NCBI RefSeq assembly: GCF_027744825.2
Contig: NC_071348.1
Span: 14,913,563 to 14,977,562, forward strand
Direction of reading: 5' to 3'
DNA length: 64,000 nt
Source of the DNA: Synchiropus splendidus
Lineage: Eukaryota > Chordata > Actinopteri > Syngnathiformes > Callionymidae
The notes below the pieces were generated by a model. It was not told the origin of the DNA. It made no database searches and worked only from the letters and a program-made list of their open reading frames with translations. Positions 1-13,096 of the stretch are shown here, one piece after another. The number at the start of each line of letters is the position of its first letter. Position 1 is the first letter of the stretch. The position numbers were made by a program, and so were the translations under genes.

Positions 1-349
1 AGTTGACATGTTTGTATGATGGTGACAGACACAAATTTTCTAGATTACAATTAGAAATTTAACCATTACTGTTTTTTCTTTTTTCTATCAAATTTTTATC
101 TATCAAAGGTCAGTAGAACAATGCACCTTGCTATTTTACAGCATTTAACAGTTAATCAGGTATTGATCATGAGAAGATAGATATGATGAAAAAAAATAAT
201 AACACTGACAAAAAAATGTTAAGTGGTCAAATGAAGACACTTTTCAAGAAAACTAATGGACATGAACGAAATAATTTTGCCTGTTTACCATTGCCAGGAC
301 TATAGTTGCAACTCTGCAACATATTAGACATAAGAACTTTGTTACTCAC

Positions 350-1885
350 AAAATGGCTCAGAAAGCAAGGCAAGCACAATGTTTGCCATCATCCGGACCT
401 GCTGCACTGCCATGTCCACAGGCATGGCAGCTGTAGAATCCCACACGTGGGACACTTCATCGGCAGGTAAACTGAGAGCTGGGGGAGCGGTCAAGGAAAC
501 CAACAGGGATCGAAGAGTCCAGAGGTAATGCATGACGAGAGAGATGTTAGCTTTCCTGTTTCATTGGGTGTGTGTGTGGTTCACCCTGTTGGATAAACAC
601 ACTCTCAGCAAGGAGCTGCCATTGTTTCCCTATTTGCATTTCAAAACCTGTAGCCGAGTAGCCAACACCCCTGGCTCGTCTTATGTGTGTCAGTCATGTG
701 TTGAGCTTGAGTGTTTTGACAGAACAATGGCTCACATGCACAAAATACTCTGCAGGTTAGTAATGATTTGTCAAAGGATACAATCAGCCATGGCGTTTAC
801 ATTCAGGCCCTTGAGGTCATATGAAGGAAAGTGCATCTGGAACTCTTTCCGCAAGTCAAAGAAGGAGTAGAAGCAGTCAGGAATCAGGATGTTCTAAAAG
901 GAGAAGAAATACAACGAGGATGTGAACATGTGGCATGCCTACAGTTGTCTCTTTATGGCCTGTTTGCTTAAAGCAGCAGTGACTTTATGGTTGCAGGCAC
1001 TATCACCCCAACTGGGAGAATGTTGCCATCTAATCTCCATCGTGAGCACATGGGCCTGTGCAGGTTTGAATTTACCTTTTTTCTCGCCCTGCTATCTGGC
1101 GTGGAAAATAGAGGCAATACAATTCTTACAAGTGGAGTGAAGTTTCCTGCTGCAGCAAGTGAACATCCGCCCAAGCTCAGAGGCATACACCCTCCCATGT
1201 CACTCACCTTGCTCGCAGCCTCAGGGTGAATCACTTGGCGGATGTGGAGCGGCCCGTCAGTACATAAACACACTGACGTGCCTGCACCTGCGTTGTTCAC
1301 ATCATTTGTCAGTTGTAGATGAAACTGCAAAGACCGGCCCGAACATTAGTTAGAAATGAATGTGTCCCAAGTCGTGTAGGATATATATATATATATATAA
1401 AAATCAGGAGTGGCTTTCACCAGTAATTACCAGAGCTAAAACAGACTCAAGGCTTGTGGCTGTGGAGACACAATCTGCTCCAGATCCATTCTCCTCTTTC
1501 AGACTTTCTTCCACCACATCGTCCTCCTGTTTTTCCTCCACCGAAGTTTCTGGCTTAATGAGGAGCTCGTTCACACGCCCCAACTGGTCCACAAAAAAAC
1601 ATAACCAGTCAGTCCTGTATTGCGTCAACGTGAAAGACATAATAAAATATGCCCCTGCTGAATTTAAGAGCTTAACAATTTCCTTGTTTGTGCATATAAT
1701 ACTTCTGTACTAACATGTAGTTGTGGTGACAACTTTCTGCTGTCACTGTTTACCTTTTTGTTGTTGACATCCACCTGCTGCCAAACCAACTGCACCAGTT
1801 CCTTCTCGTCCGATCCCAGCAGCTCTCCACTGGCGCCAGATGTGGCAGCGCACAGCACCACCAGGTAGTCTACCTCTGCCGTCAT
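350..1885 (-). CDS. esrp1: Epithelial splicing regulatory protein 1, 5' part (partial gene)
   Basis: ESRP1 is an RRM-containing RNA-binding protein that controls epithelial-specific alternative splicing in the nucleus. Five coding exons are visible on the minus strand: 1754-1885, 1431-1583, 1208-1324, 782-893 and 350-478. The start at 1885 gives [11 protein letters not shown], and exon 1 is 44 codons, the length I recall for human ESRP1; GSDEKEL is shared. Exon 3 encodes [13 protein letters not shown] and [10 protein letters not shown]. Exon 4 encodes [12 protein letters not shown] and exon 5 encodes [11 protein letters not shown]. These make up the N-terminal DnaQ/exonuclease-like domain. 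The three RRMs lie beyond position 1 and are not in the window. The exon 4 donor (781/780) and exon 5 acceptor (479/478) were chosen for phase and are less certain. ESRP2 is unlikely, because the N-terminus lacks its proline-rich extension and the neighbour is virma. Confidence 0.93.
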
Positions 1886-2226
1886 TAGGACTCGATGAAA
1901 GTCAACTGGGGTGCTGAATATTGACCCGACGACGTGAAACGCGAGGAGGACGAGACTTTCCAACACCTATGAACTCTCAACTCAACGAAGAGCGCAGGTG
2001 TTTTCAAGTTAAGAGCGTGTGAGAGAGTTCGTGTATCCTCCTGCAGCCACCATCGCGGAGAAATGGCTGCGCGAGCCCAGCATTTGTATTGCGGCTACCT
2101 GTGTGTCCACGTGACCTACCTGTCTCCGCCCCTTCAGGTGCTTTGTTTCCCAGATTTTGTTACGTGGCAGATGTGGATTTTTTATGTGGCAAATATAAAA
2201 AAATGATGGACTCTCTTTAAAGAGAG

Positions 2227-2290
<64 letters not shown>

Positions 2291-2518
2291 CAGTTTCATC
2301 TACAACTGACAAATGATGTGAACTCTCTCTTCTTTAAAGAGAGTCCATCCTTTTTTATATTTATATATATTAACATTTATATGCTTTATCATTATATTAT
2401 CATATTATATTGGTAAAAATAATGCTTGTTGGTTTTGTTTATTGCGCGGCGGTTTGTGCCCCGGAAGTTTTGTTCTCGCCCCGGTAGTGTTTCCATCAGA
2501 CCCCTGGCAACGGAAGCG
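1886..2518. promoter_or_regulatory. Head-to-head esrp1/virma intergenic promoter region
   Basis: Only 633 bp separate the divergent start codons of esrp1 (1885) and virma (2519), so the two genes probably share a bidirectional promoter. An ETS-type CCGGAAG motif lies at 2461-2467, just upstream of the virma start, in a locally CpG-containing stretch. There is no obvious TATA box. The middle of the interval is occupied by an A-run, an AT microsatellite and a hairpin, described separately. Promoter function is inferred from position, not seen directly. Confidence 0.6.
2196..2360. repeat. Hairpin-forming inverted repeat around an A/AT microsatellite and an esrp1 exon fragment
   Basis: The left arm (about 2196-2228) reads ATGGACTCTCTTTAAAGAGAG. 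The right arm (about 2324-2358) is its near-perfect reverse complement, with a 2-3 base offset inside the TTTAAAG core. The loop holds an A-run (about 2229-2247), an (AT)n tract (2247-2288) and a 36-bp segment (2288-2323). That segment is the exact reverse complement of 1295-1330 in esrp1: 6 bp of the intron-2 acceptor and 30 bp of exon 3. Confidence 0.85.
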
Positions 2519-5500
2519 ATGGCGGGGGATTCTGCAGTCGAGCTTCTTTTTATTGATACCTTTAAACACCAGAGTGCAGAGGTATTATACCTTCTTTTTT
2601 ATTTCAACACCCTGTCGGTCTGCTTTAACAATCGTAATATGTCTTTTGAAGTTTTGCAGAATGCGCGACTTCACGGCTAACATGCTAAGATTAGCGATTG
2701 ACTTGAAACAGTAACAAACGTGTGTCTTGTCTTGTTATTCACCGTTGAAAATAAAAATTTCGTTCGCTCTATGTGGCTTGGACTTAACGTTTCATTTACA
2801 CTTCCCTCGCGTAATTATGAACAGCTTTTACATAGGCCATTGGACAGGTGATCAGCTAATGCTAATATTATATTTGGTCGTGTTTGTATCTTCCCCGAAT
2901 TGCTCACTCCCTGATTTAATTTTTACGAGAATCTTACGAGGTACTTTTTGTCTACTAGTTGACCAATGTGGACGTGGTTCGCTTCCCTTACGGTGTGCTC
3001 GTCACTGAGGTGCGGGTTATCCCTCCAGGAATCAGAGCTCACAGTAACCTACCTGACAACCGAGCACTTGGGTAAGAGTGCATGCATTCTGCATACAAGC
3101 ACACGCACTGACTTGTGATTGCTAAGACTACTGTCCTTGTCACATTGTTGTGGGCACAATTGCAGAAGATTGTTGTTTCCCATTTGGAGATTGGTGGTTA
3201 CTTTTTGGAAAAGGCATTTGCTTTTTCAAATTGAGAGAAGCCAAATATACAATTACATATAAATGTAATTTGAGGCAACTTTGAGTGATTTACCAAGCAT
3301 GTTGTGGTAAATCACTTTACCAACGCTTAATGTGTGTCCACAACAATACCCAAATACCCTCAAGAACAAATACAAGAAAATAGTATACTCGTATATATTC
3401 ACCCCATCCTCATACTTAGTGTGTTATTTATTATCCTGAATTTTGGGTCCCAATAATTACACCTAATAAGCTGATGATAACTTCCCTTTAGCGATGCAGT
3501 GTGACAAAGTAAACGTTGAAAAAATTTAAATAAGATCAGGTTGAGTAAGATCCCGTGACTATTCCTTTTTAAATGAATTAGGTAAACACACAGTTTCCAC
3601 TGTATGTACTGTCGTTTAGGCCTTCAGAATAATGATGTCTTGAGAGCTCACCTGATCATACGTAATAAAATGAAGTGGCAACATGAGCCAAACAAATAAC
3701 GCTTTGTTTGAAGTGGACATGATTATGGTGTTTTTCTGTGTGATTTTAGTGTAAAAAAAACATGATATTAACTCAATGTGTAATATTTGCACTACTCCCA
3801 TAACTAAAGTCACGCAGCTGACCGGACATCTTAAGAAACAGGTCGCTTGAGGACAGCTGCAGATTGGAGAGATTTACGTCTCATGACTAAAAACTAGCAT
3901 TCTACTGTCCCCAATTCAATACTTGTCACTGTTTCTCTGTTGAGTCGCTTCTTGATTGGCTGTGTTCCATTTTCTGTGGATTGTTGTACATTTTAAGCAA
4001 TAGTTTATTTAACTGTTTTTTCTTAGTTTCTTTCTTCAGACCTTTTTCTTAGATTTAATATGAGTAATGAGTAATATTTACATTTACAAACATTGTTTTT
4101 TATGTCTAGGTTTCTGTTTTTAACTTTTTTTTTTTTTTGCATATTCCAGAGAAACATCTCCACATGCCTTCCAACTGGAGATCTTCTTCAATAATGTCCT
4201 CAAACCAAACAGTTCCAGCTTCCATAGACTTGGCAGGTACAAGTTATCTTCATTTTCCCCTAACTGGCTGTGCTATTCAGCAGAATCCCTCTTGATACTC
4301 TGACTCGGTGTCTCATGGCCACTTTGGATATATGTTAAGATACTCATGTCTGTTTGACCCGTTGAACCAGTCATGGGAGCACCTGAGCCCTTTTTCCGAG
4401 GCCAGTGGGGTGTGTGTGTGTACCCACCCATATTCAAGTCTCTTTGTTTCTCCTGGCTAACTGGTCTCTCCAGAAACTCAACCCCACCCACAGACTTGTA
4501 ACAAAGCGTAGTGATTGGAATTAAAAAGATGAGTAGAGGAAGGTTCAGGTTTTGGATTCAATCTAACCTTATAATAACAGAGGTGTGTGCAGCGGCTCAG
4601 CAGTGTTTGCTTGTATCACTGTCCTGAGACGACATTAAAACTTTTAATGTGTCACACCCTGTCATAATCTTAACAAGGGAATGTGTGATTGTTCTGATAC
4701 ATTTAAATCTCAGGATTCAAGTGTAGGATACATACTGGAAATTGATGTAGCTTTATTTCTCCTTTTCACTCGAACACTGTTTATTTAATGTAATGATGTT
4801 GTAATGGATAATGCCTCCAATAGGAAATTGTACAGATCCCATCAATGTTGCTGCAGATCCATATCTATCCATAGAGCTATTTCTAATCACTTTAAGTCTC
4901 CCCACAGCTTGGAGTATGATGAGAACAAGTCTATTGTATTTAGGCCAAGTGGAAAGGTAAGATGTCATTTATCTAAAATATTTAGATTTAAGAGAACATC
5001 ATGAATTGTTTTAGTATGAATCTACATTTACTGACTTAATTCTTAGTTTTTTTTTTTTGGTTTTTTTTTTTTATAAACACACATAGGTGAACACAGACGG
5101 TCTGGTGCTTCGTGGCTGGTACACAACTCTTACTGTGGCTGTATATGGAACAGCAGAGCGAATGCATGGCCATGGACACAACCAAAGTTCACCTCCACCA
5201 CCTCCACCTCCACCTCCACAACAGACCAGTGTGTCCAAAAGGATGGTTAAGCAAGGTAAGAACAATTTCACAGAAACAGAATATTTGATTTAGCATGTAT
5301 TTTTTTATTCACAAGTTATTTGGTGAATTGTGTTATTTTTCAGAGTGGGAGAAAGAGGACCAGTATAATGGTAGCCCCCCTAGACCTGCTCCAAGAGGTC
5401 CCCGTACTCCACCTGGTCCTCCACCTGATGATGATGATGATGATGACGACGACGATGACGATGATGAACAGGTTCAACCAGGAGGTAAAATAAAGTTGCT

Positions 5501-8500
5501 TCATTTCTGTAGTAGCACTCGGATTGCTGATTCACATTTTCTCTCTGACAACAGCGGTTGGCATGGTAAAAGAGGAGCCATGTGAAGGCCGAGATGACTA
5601 TCTGGAGGCTGTTTCACCTGAGAGATCTCTGCCAGCTGACGAAACCTACTCGGATGCTGAACAAGAGGAAGAATGCGATGAGGATGAGGAACATGAAGAA
5701 CAGGAGGAGGAAGACGATGCAAGAACAGAAGGAAGTGTTCCAGATGAAGAGGAAGAGGAGGATGATGAGGGTGAGGACGTTGAAGAGGAGATGGAGGAAG
5801 GTAGGGGTGTCCTTATATAGGAGTAGGATCATCTGCAATCTCAAATAGATGCACCCCACTGCCTAAATGACCGTGTCTCAGCGGGCCATGGGATTAGAGT
5901 CCATTTGAGTGACATGCAGAGAGACTGTCCTGTGGCATGCTGCCTTTATCCATTACTGCTGGAGGCTCAACACTTTCTTTCTTGGGCAGAGGTCTGTGTG
6001 GAAGCATATGTGCTCATTAACATGCTCACAGCTATAGCTGTAGTCTCATCCTGCATGCAATGCTGCATGGTCGGGGTTCATGCTGATGTGTGAGTAGATC
6101 CGACTTCTCATATTGATGTCTGACATCTGTAATGTAATGAAGAGGGTATGTTTAAAACATGGAACTTAGACTCATTCACCTATCTCACTCTGAAGCTAAA
6201 TTGTTGTCTTTAAATATATGTAATTATTTTTCCTTTTTCTGAACCAGGTGATGATGGTTATGAACAAATATCAAGTGATGAAGATGATTTGGATAATGGG
6301 AGCTTCAAGATACCATCTTTTGACATGGACTACACCCCTGAAGACATGGAATCTGTTCCACCAGTTCAATATGACCCTTGTGACCGAGAACTCAGACCTC
6401 TGCTCTTCTTTACTCCTCCATATAAAACACGCTTTGATGTGGCTGAGAAGGCCAACGTGGAAGAGACAGAAGACGCCATCAGTATTGAAGCAGTCACTGG
6501 TGGTGAGGAGGAGGAGGCTGTTGTGCAGCTCAAAGAGCTGATAAAAGGCATTGGGGATGACAGGGACACACGGTGGGTCAATGCTCTGGAAGAAGCACCA
6601 GGAATTTTGGCCAAAGTGTTGACTTACTTAATTAAACTGGGAGAGAGTGAGGTGGAGGAAAATATCAGTACCCTTGCAAAGTGGGCTCTTCAAGCACTCA
6701 GTATGGAAGTAGCTCTGACCCAACCAATTGCCCTCAACCTCAGACAGCTTAAGGCTGGTGCCAAGATGGTGTCATACCTAGCAGAATGGCCCCCAGGCCT
6801 GACAATACTGTTGCGTGAAGGTGCCCTGAGTGTCCTGCTGAAGCTGCTCAACGGTGACCATGTTTCCTCCACCCTGAAGCTCAGCATTCTCAAAGCACTT
6901 GACACCCTCATTAGTGCCCCCGCTGGAGTGGAGGCTTTTCTACATGCTGGAGAACATGAGAAAAGTGGTTATCAGGTTAGTCATCGTAAACATTCTTCAT
7001 TTTGCTCTGGTTTTTGCTGCAAAAGCATAATCTGTGTAGGCAATGATTTGAAGACTTGTAATCCACTGCTAGCATGATATACCCCATTGTTGGCATATTT
7101 GTTTCCCTCAATAGCATTTAGTGGAGCTGTTCCTCCATGAAGAAACTGTGAGAGTTATCACTGCTGGCAACGCCATAATACAGAAGAGCCATTTGTATGA
7201 GGTTTTGGTTGACCTACAGAACTCAGCAGCTGCATGGAGTGAACCACATCACGTAAATATAATCATGCAGCCACTCATACTCGCCAGCATTATTCAAATT
7301 GGAGTGTTTTTGTTCTCAGGAGGAGGTTGAAGATGCTGAAAGTCCTGTGGAGGAGGAGTCGGCAATTAGTTCTTCACCTGTTAGTGAATCAGAGCTTGAT
7401 CGGCTGGCAGGCATTTTAGAGGAGCTGCATCACCTACTAGAAACGGCCCCAAACTGTATGGTGCAGCCCCCTGGAAAAGCATTTCCAACTTCTGCTAGGA
7501 TAACAGGACCGCAGGAAAGAGATGATCCATATCCTACACTTTACAGGTATATGAAAAAGAACACAAGAAATGGAAAGTATTGCTTACATCTTCTGAACAC
7601 TGTTTCCCCTGTCCACATTAAGGTACATGCATGAATGCCGTTTATTAGAGAGCATGACAGTGGTTCTGTCAGCTGCTGCAGCAGCAGGTCACGTTGGAAT
7701 CACCCAAGGTTTTCGAGACCTTCTGCACCTCCTGTCACTCTCACAGTCAGGATTGCTTTTTCTACTGGCCCAACCAGCCCCCACCAATCTGCTTCTACGG
7801 CTGCTTGCATCAGTGGCGGAAGCCGAAGGGGAGGAGACAACTTTCCCCACAGGAGAGTCGAGTCTGTCTGGGCCCAGCTATGGTGAAGAGGGCTTTGGTG
7901 TTTGGCTCATGCAAGCACTCCATGCTCTCCAAGGGATATCAGAACTCATGAGTCATGTGGCCCAAGGAGGAGAGGGAGCAAATGGACTTAAAGAAGGTGA
8001 TAACCCTGAGGTCCTGGGACAACTACATGCTCTCTACTTGATGACTTTCACCTTAACTGGTCGGAGTGCAGTGGCACATGTTTTCAGTCTGGATACCAAC
8101 ATTTCCTGTCTGGTTACTCTTCTACAGCATCACAGCAAGGATGGACAGGGGTGAGCCATTTTTTCTAAATCATTTCCTCTCTCAAGACTGGTATCCTTGC
8201 ATATATTAACCACATACTCCTTCCTATAGTGAAGCCAAGACACGTAAAGCTGTAACATACAACTATGCTTGTATGCTGGTGTTGATGGTCGTTCAAAGCT
8301 CAAATGACCTGAGAATGATGGAACAGTTTGCTGCTCCACTGTTGGCTTTATCCAAGGGAGATGACAACAATGCTAAGTTGCAGGGTAATATTATCAATTT
8401 AGTGGATAAGTGAGTTAATTCTGCATGTTTGATGTTTGTTCATCCAAGTGATTTCTTTTTTTTCCTCATGTGCTCAGAGCTTAGTAAATGGCTGGAACCT

Positions 8501-11500
8501 CTGGAGAAAGTACGCTTTGAGATGGCAAGCATTCCTCCACTCATCAATTACATCAAACAGGTACAGACTCTTGTGTCCTTGTGTCTAACCCTAACCCTAA
8601 CCCTAACCCAACTCAGCTGAAATTTTAATGAGTCGCTATTTACAGTTTGAATCTGGAACACTTTCAGTGACCAAACAAAGTGTTTTTTTCTCAGGTGAAA
8701 AAGACAGCAATCTATAGAATGTATTATCTTTCTGGAATGTGAAATCACACTGACATCTGAACGTATTCCTTTTCACCTTTAGAAGGCTGTATTTATATAA
8801 ATGTTCTTTCAACTACAGAATGTTGAAAATGTGTTGACCGCTGACGGGACCGGACTAGTCACTGCTCTCAAGGTGCTCTGTCAAATTGCCTGCCCCCCAC
8901 CATCTGTTGAAGGTAAGAGAAATAAAAGAGAATTTTTTGCATAAGAACATAAAGTATTATTAATTTGTTCCCCTTAGTTCACTTAGTTTTAATGATTGAT
9001 CACAAAAACTGAAACCACTCAATGAAAAATGTATCTGTTTTTTTAAGATAACACCCTTCAATTAAACTTAATTTCCCAGATGTTGAACGACCATTTCTTT
9101 CCTTCCTAGTTTAGGTGATTGCTTTCTTTTGGTCCAGATGCTATATTCACCTCAAGGAAGTGATGAAGTAATTCCTAAGTGGCAATAAGTCAGTGTTATC
9201 ATTGTTCTGCAGGGCAGCAACGTGACCTGAAGTGGAGTCTTGCAGGGGTTCAGCTGTTCTCTGGGGAGGGGCTGGACACATGTGTGCGTGTCCTGCAGAA
9301 GCTCTGCAGTGTTCTGCTGCAGCCGTGGCGCATGCATGGACACATGGGCCCTACCCCACAACGATGCATGATCCTCAGCATATGTGTCAGCACACTTAGG
9401 TTGCTGCGCACCATGTTGACGGAGCTCCTTCGTGGTGGAGCTTTCCAGTTCCGGGACACTCGCGTGGCCAATGTTTTGGTGACACTCCATATGATCGTTT
9501 GTTCGATCCCTGCATCAGGCCGTCTGGATGGGGAGGAAACCAGAGTGCAAGCACTGATTGTTGATGTGCTGCTGACATTCACACAGGGTGTCAATGAGGA
9601 GGTGTGTGAATCGTTTTTTTTTTTGTTTTGTTTTTTTTGGTTATTTAACACATGGCGTATTTAGAATACACCTTAGTGAGCAATTTAATCCCTCTGACAC
9701 AGGTGACTCACACTGAAGAAACCTTATCAGGTAATACATGGTCTCTGATGCTGAAAGAGGTGTTGGTGTCCCTGTTGAAAGCACCCGAGGGTCTGTTCTC
9801 TGGCCTGACGTTGTTGTCAGAGCTTCTGCCGCTCCCGCTACCAATGCAAAGCGCTCAGGTATGGTTATGTTTACTGTACTCTGTGCTTTTTATTGACCGT
9901 TCAATTCTAACTTCGTCTGCATAGGTGATATCACTTCAAGATGTTGCTGTGGCATTGAACACCAGGAAACTGTGGAGCATGCACATCCGGGCCCAGTGGA
10001 AAGTGTTTTCAGAGACTTTGAGATGCGTGTGTGCCACAAGCTGCCCTGCTCTCTTGACCATACTCAGGAGAGTGTGTGTGCAGCTGGCTGACTTGTCCTC
10101 TCCCACTGCAACTCTTATCATGAAGACCCTGCTGGAGATGCTGCTGGAAGAGCTGCAGCCGTGAGTAATGCTCACATACAAATACGAACTCTGCTGTGTT
10201 AATGAGAACGTTTTCATGGACTATAATTATTTTGATTGTTGTTTTGATGTATTGAGTCTGAAACAAAGTAATGTTGTGCCCAGGGTTGAAGGAAAAAGTA
10301 CATGCTGGGGTCAAGTCCTGCGTCTGCTTTCTTTGGCTGATGCTCTGGTGTCACAGAGAGCTTGTAAGAGCGCCATACTGCACCTTCTCTCTGGATCGGT
10401 GTCTGGAGAGGAACAATTGACAGACATGTTTCCGCTGCTGCTTTCCTTGTTGCTTCCTCCTGCTGAGCATTGTTTACAGCAACAGCAATGCAGCGAAATT
10501 GTGGGGACATTTGTGCAGTCACTGTGTGACCAGGTAGATTAATGCTAAAAGGGACAGCTGTAGAAAACATTGAGAATATTAACCACTGAATTCATGTCCC
10601 CCACAGGACATATCCCTGGTGATTTCCTCATCAAGTGAAACTTGCACATCAGAAGTTGACCAACTGGCCAATTCTCTGCCTGGAAAGGAGATGATGTCTT
10701 CAGTTTGCAATGCCTTGTTGGAGGTTTTGGGTAATACTGACAGCAGCGTTTCACTTCTGCTCACCTGCGTCAGGACGTTGACATTCTTGACCGAGCATGA
10801 TTACGGACTTTACCACCTTAAAATGTAAATGGAAAGTGTCTCCAGCATATTATATTCAATTTCATTTGATCATTAAAAGCACATTGTTGATTGATTTCAG
10901 AGCCTTGAAGAAACACAGTGCTGGAATTTACGCCCTGTTGAAGAAGCTGGTGTTTCCATTTAACAAGGATTCAGCAGATCTCCTCTCTGCTCTTCTCGAC
11001 TTCCTCAGACAGATTGTCAGCACTGACCATATGGTGGGTTAAGAGACTCCTTACTCAGCTCAAATATCATTGTTCCTGGTGCCCATTCTGATTGTGTCTG
11101 TGTGTGGCTCCAGTGCAATGAGGAGAACCAGGGGTCCATTGACGATCCTGCTTTTAATAGTCCCCCACGGCTTCTCACTGGGTCTGAGATGAAAGCTTTG
11201 CTGCAATGGGAAGAGTCTGACAGTCATCCGTTGCCCAATTTGGAAAAGCAGATCATGGTACGATCAACTCTGTGTGTTATAGGAAATCTGTCAATGGAGT
11301 TGTTGCACTTACACTTTTGTTTGGCTTTGTTGTAGAAACTCTGCAAGGAAGACGAGTCACTAGAGACCATTCTGGACAATGTGATAGTTCTAAGACAAAC
11401 AATGGAGACAGCCAGTGATGCGCCCCCATCTGTTGACACTGAGCCAGCGCTACCGGTGCCTGAAACACTCGTGGCCCAGTTCAGTCATAGGTACAGTTGG

Positions 11501-13096
11501 ACTACAAAGTCAATTAAAATTGTGATACTATGTTGAAGTCAACTCAGAATGACACGTGTTCCATTATCCTCATTAAATTTTCCCCAATTTAATCCAAAGG
11601 ACAGTGTTTATGCTGTCAGACGTTTTGGATGAACAACTCAAGGCATTATGGTTCTCTCCATTCCAAAATGAAGATATTGAGCCTGACCTTGACATGGTAA
11701 GTGGTTTACCAATAGTGTGATTATTATATACCTGCTAGTTCATGAGTAGCTGTCATAAATGAGATTACTTAGAAATATTCTTCTATGGACAGAGAGTGAG
11801 GGATGTGTTTATATATCAAACATATTTCTCCTCTTCAATGTGTAATGACTTTAAATATATATTCAATAACACCTGTGACTGCCACAGTAATTCACAAATT
11901 CATGTTAAGTAGATTTGTAGGCTCTGTACAGTCTCTCTTTTTGAGTTACAGGTTAAAGTAGACCTTGTCGGTTTGGCCCAAGAGTGTTGTCCAGACCTTG
12001 ACCTGAGGGCGGAGCTGCAGCGCTCCTTCCTCTCCGAACCCACATCTCCTGGACACACCAAGGCACCTAAGGGTTTCCGCCTCGGCAAACATAAGCATGA
12101 GACATTCATTACATCAAGGTAGGAGTTTCTGTATTGTTTTGCTACTACATTGAAATACACGTTCAGTTATTAATTTAATGTCTTTGCAGTGGTAAATCTG
12201 ACTATGTGGAGCCTGCGAAGAGAGCTCACATCATGGCTGCTCCCCGAGGTCGTGGAGGTCGAGGTGGTTTTGGTCAGAATCTCTCTCGACCACACGATAT
12301 CTTCCGCCAGCGGAAACAGAACACTTCTCGGCCGCCAAGCATGCATGTGGACGACTTTGTGGCTGCCGAATTCAAAGATATCACTTCTCCGATTGGGCTT
12401 TTGCAGCCAAAAAGACCTCCTAAAAGTTCCCCCAAACTTCCCACCAGAGGCCTTTTCACCGGCAACAGAGGCAGAGCCACTTTCCACAGCCAAACTCGTT
12501 TCTTCACCCCGCCACAACCTAAAGGAGTGCTTTTATCTGGTTCGTACATAATTTCACAATTCAATTCATTTTTGAATTTATGGTACACGTTCAAACTTAA
12601 GACTGAATTGTTGTCCAACACATCAGTCAGCGATAAAAAGACTTTCCCTTTATTCTTCCAGGTAATTATGCTCGTAGAGAAGGAGGGCGTGGGTCGTCAT
12701 GGAGCAGCCAAGTTCCTGCTGTCACTCACAGAGGAACCTACAGTGAACCACGCGGTGGCCAGAGCAATTTTACCCGTGGCCCTCTGCCGTCCAGACAGCC
12801 TCCTGCAAGTAGGGACCTGAAGTGCAGTTGCTCCATATCATAATGATTTCCGAACCCGACTTTTCTAATCGTTCTTCTCTGCCTTCTTTCCCCAGGTGCC
12901 TATCGGCTTACACCTCGGGATCGAGTCCCCAGAGGCAGAGGCGGCACTGGGTTGGCGTGGCTTAGTGGAGGAGGCGGTGGCGGTGCTGGAGGAGGCGGTG
13001 GGGGTGGAGGCAGAGGCTCTCAAGGGAGCAAGTTCAGTGGAGGCGGAGGTAGTGGGGGCGGACGGGGCCGACATGTGCGTTCGTTCACCAGGTAAA
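2519..13096 (+). CDS. virma: Virilizer-like m6A methyltransferase-associated protein
   Basis: VIRMA is the large scaffold of the nuclear m6A writer complex (WTAP, METTL3/14, HAKAI, ZC3H13). Its 27 coding exons sum to 5,463 nt, or 1,820 aa (human about 1,812): 2519-2581, 2959-3071, 4150-4236, 4908-4956, 5087-5255, 5344-5484, 5555-5800, 6248-6975, 7115-7252, 7320-7546, 7623-8150, 8230-8384, 8478-8560, 8819-8912, 9213-9601, 9703-9858, 9926-10160, 10284-10533, 10607-10824, 10901-11033, 11114-11257, 11336-11490, 11600-11696, 11952-12118, 12190-12539, 12662-12808, 12896-13096. The N-terminus reads ELLFIDTFKH. A poly-Pro run (about residues 140-148), a 13-Asp run and a long acidic stretch follow. 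Next comes a helical-repeat body (TWSLMLKEV, SELLPLPLPMQ, NTRKLWSMH). The C-terminus is RG-rich (RPHDIFRQRKQNTSRPPSM) and ends in a Gly-rich tail and GRHVRSFTR. Phase is consistent throughout. Confidence 0.97.
8585..8608. repeat. Short interstitial telomere-like repeat (CTAACC)4
   Basis: Four exact CTAACC units sit in the virma intron after coding exon 13, only 24 bp past the splice donor at 8560. The unit is the vertebrate telomere repeat. The tract is too short to be a fusion relic and more likely arose by polymerase slippage or break repair. Confidence 0.85.

Noticed and set aside
968..1330. Long minus-strand open frame taken as one exon
   Set aside because: Only 1208-1324 is coding (esrp1 exon 3). 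A GTGAGT donor follows the conserved HPEAASK, and the rest is intron.
5501..5859. Minus-strand open frames opposite the virma acidic region
   Set aside because: They are mirror images of GAG/GAT-rich coding sequence and have no conserved motif of their own.
9250..9651. 133-residue minus-strand open frame inside virma
   Set aside because: It lies antisense to a virma exon whose reading frame matches the human protein closely.
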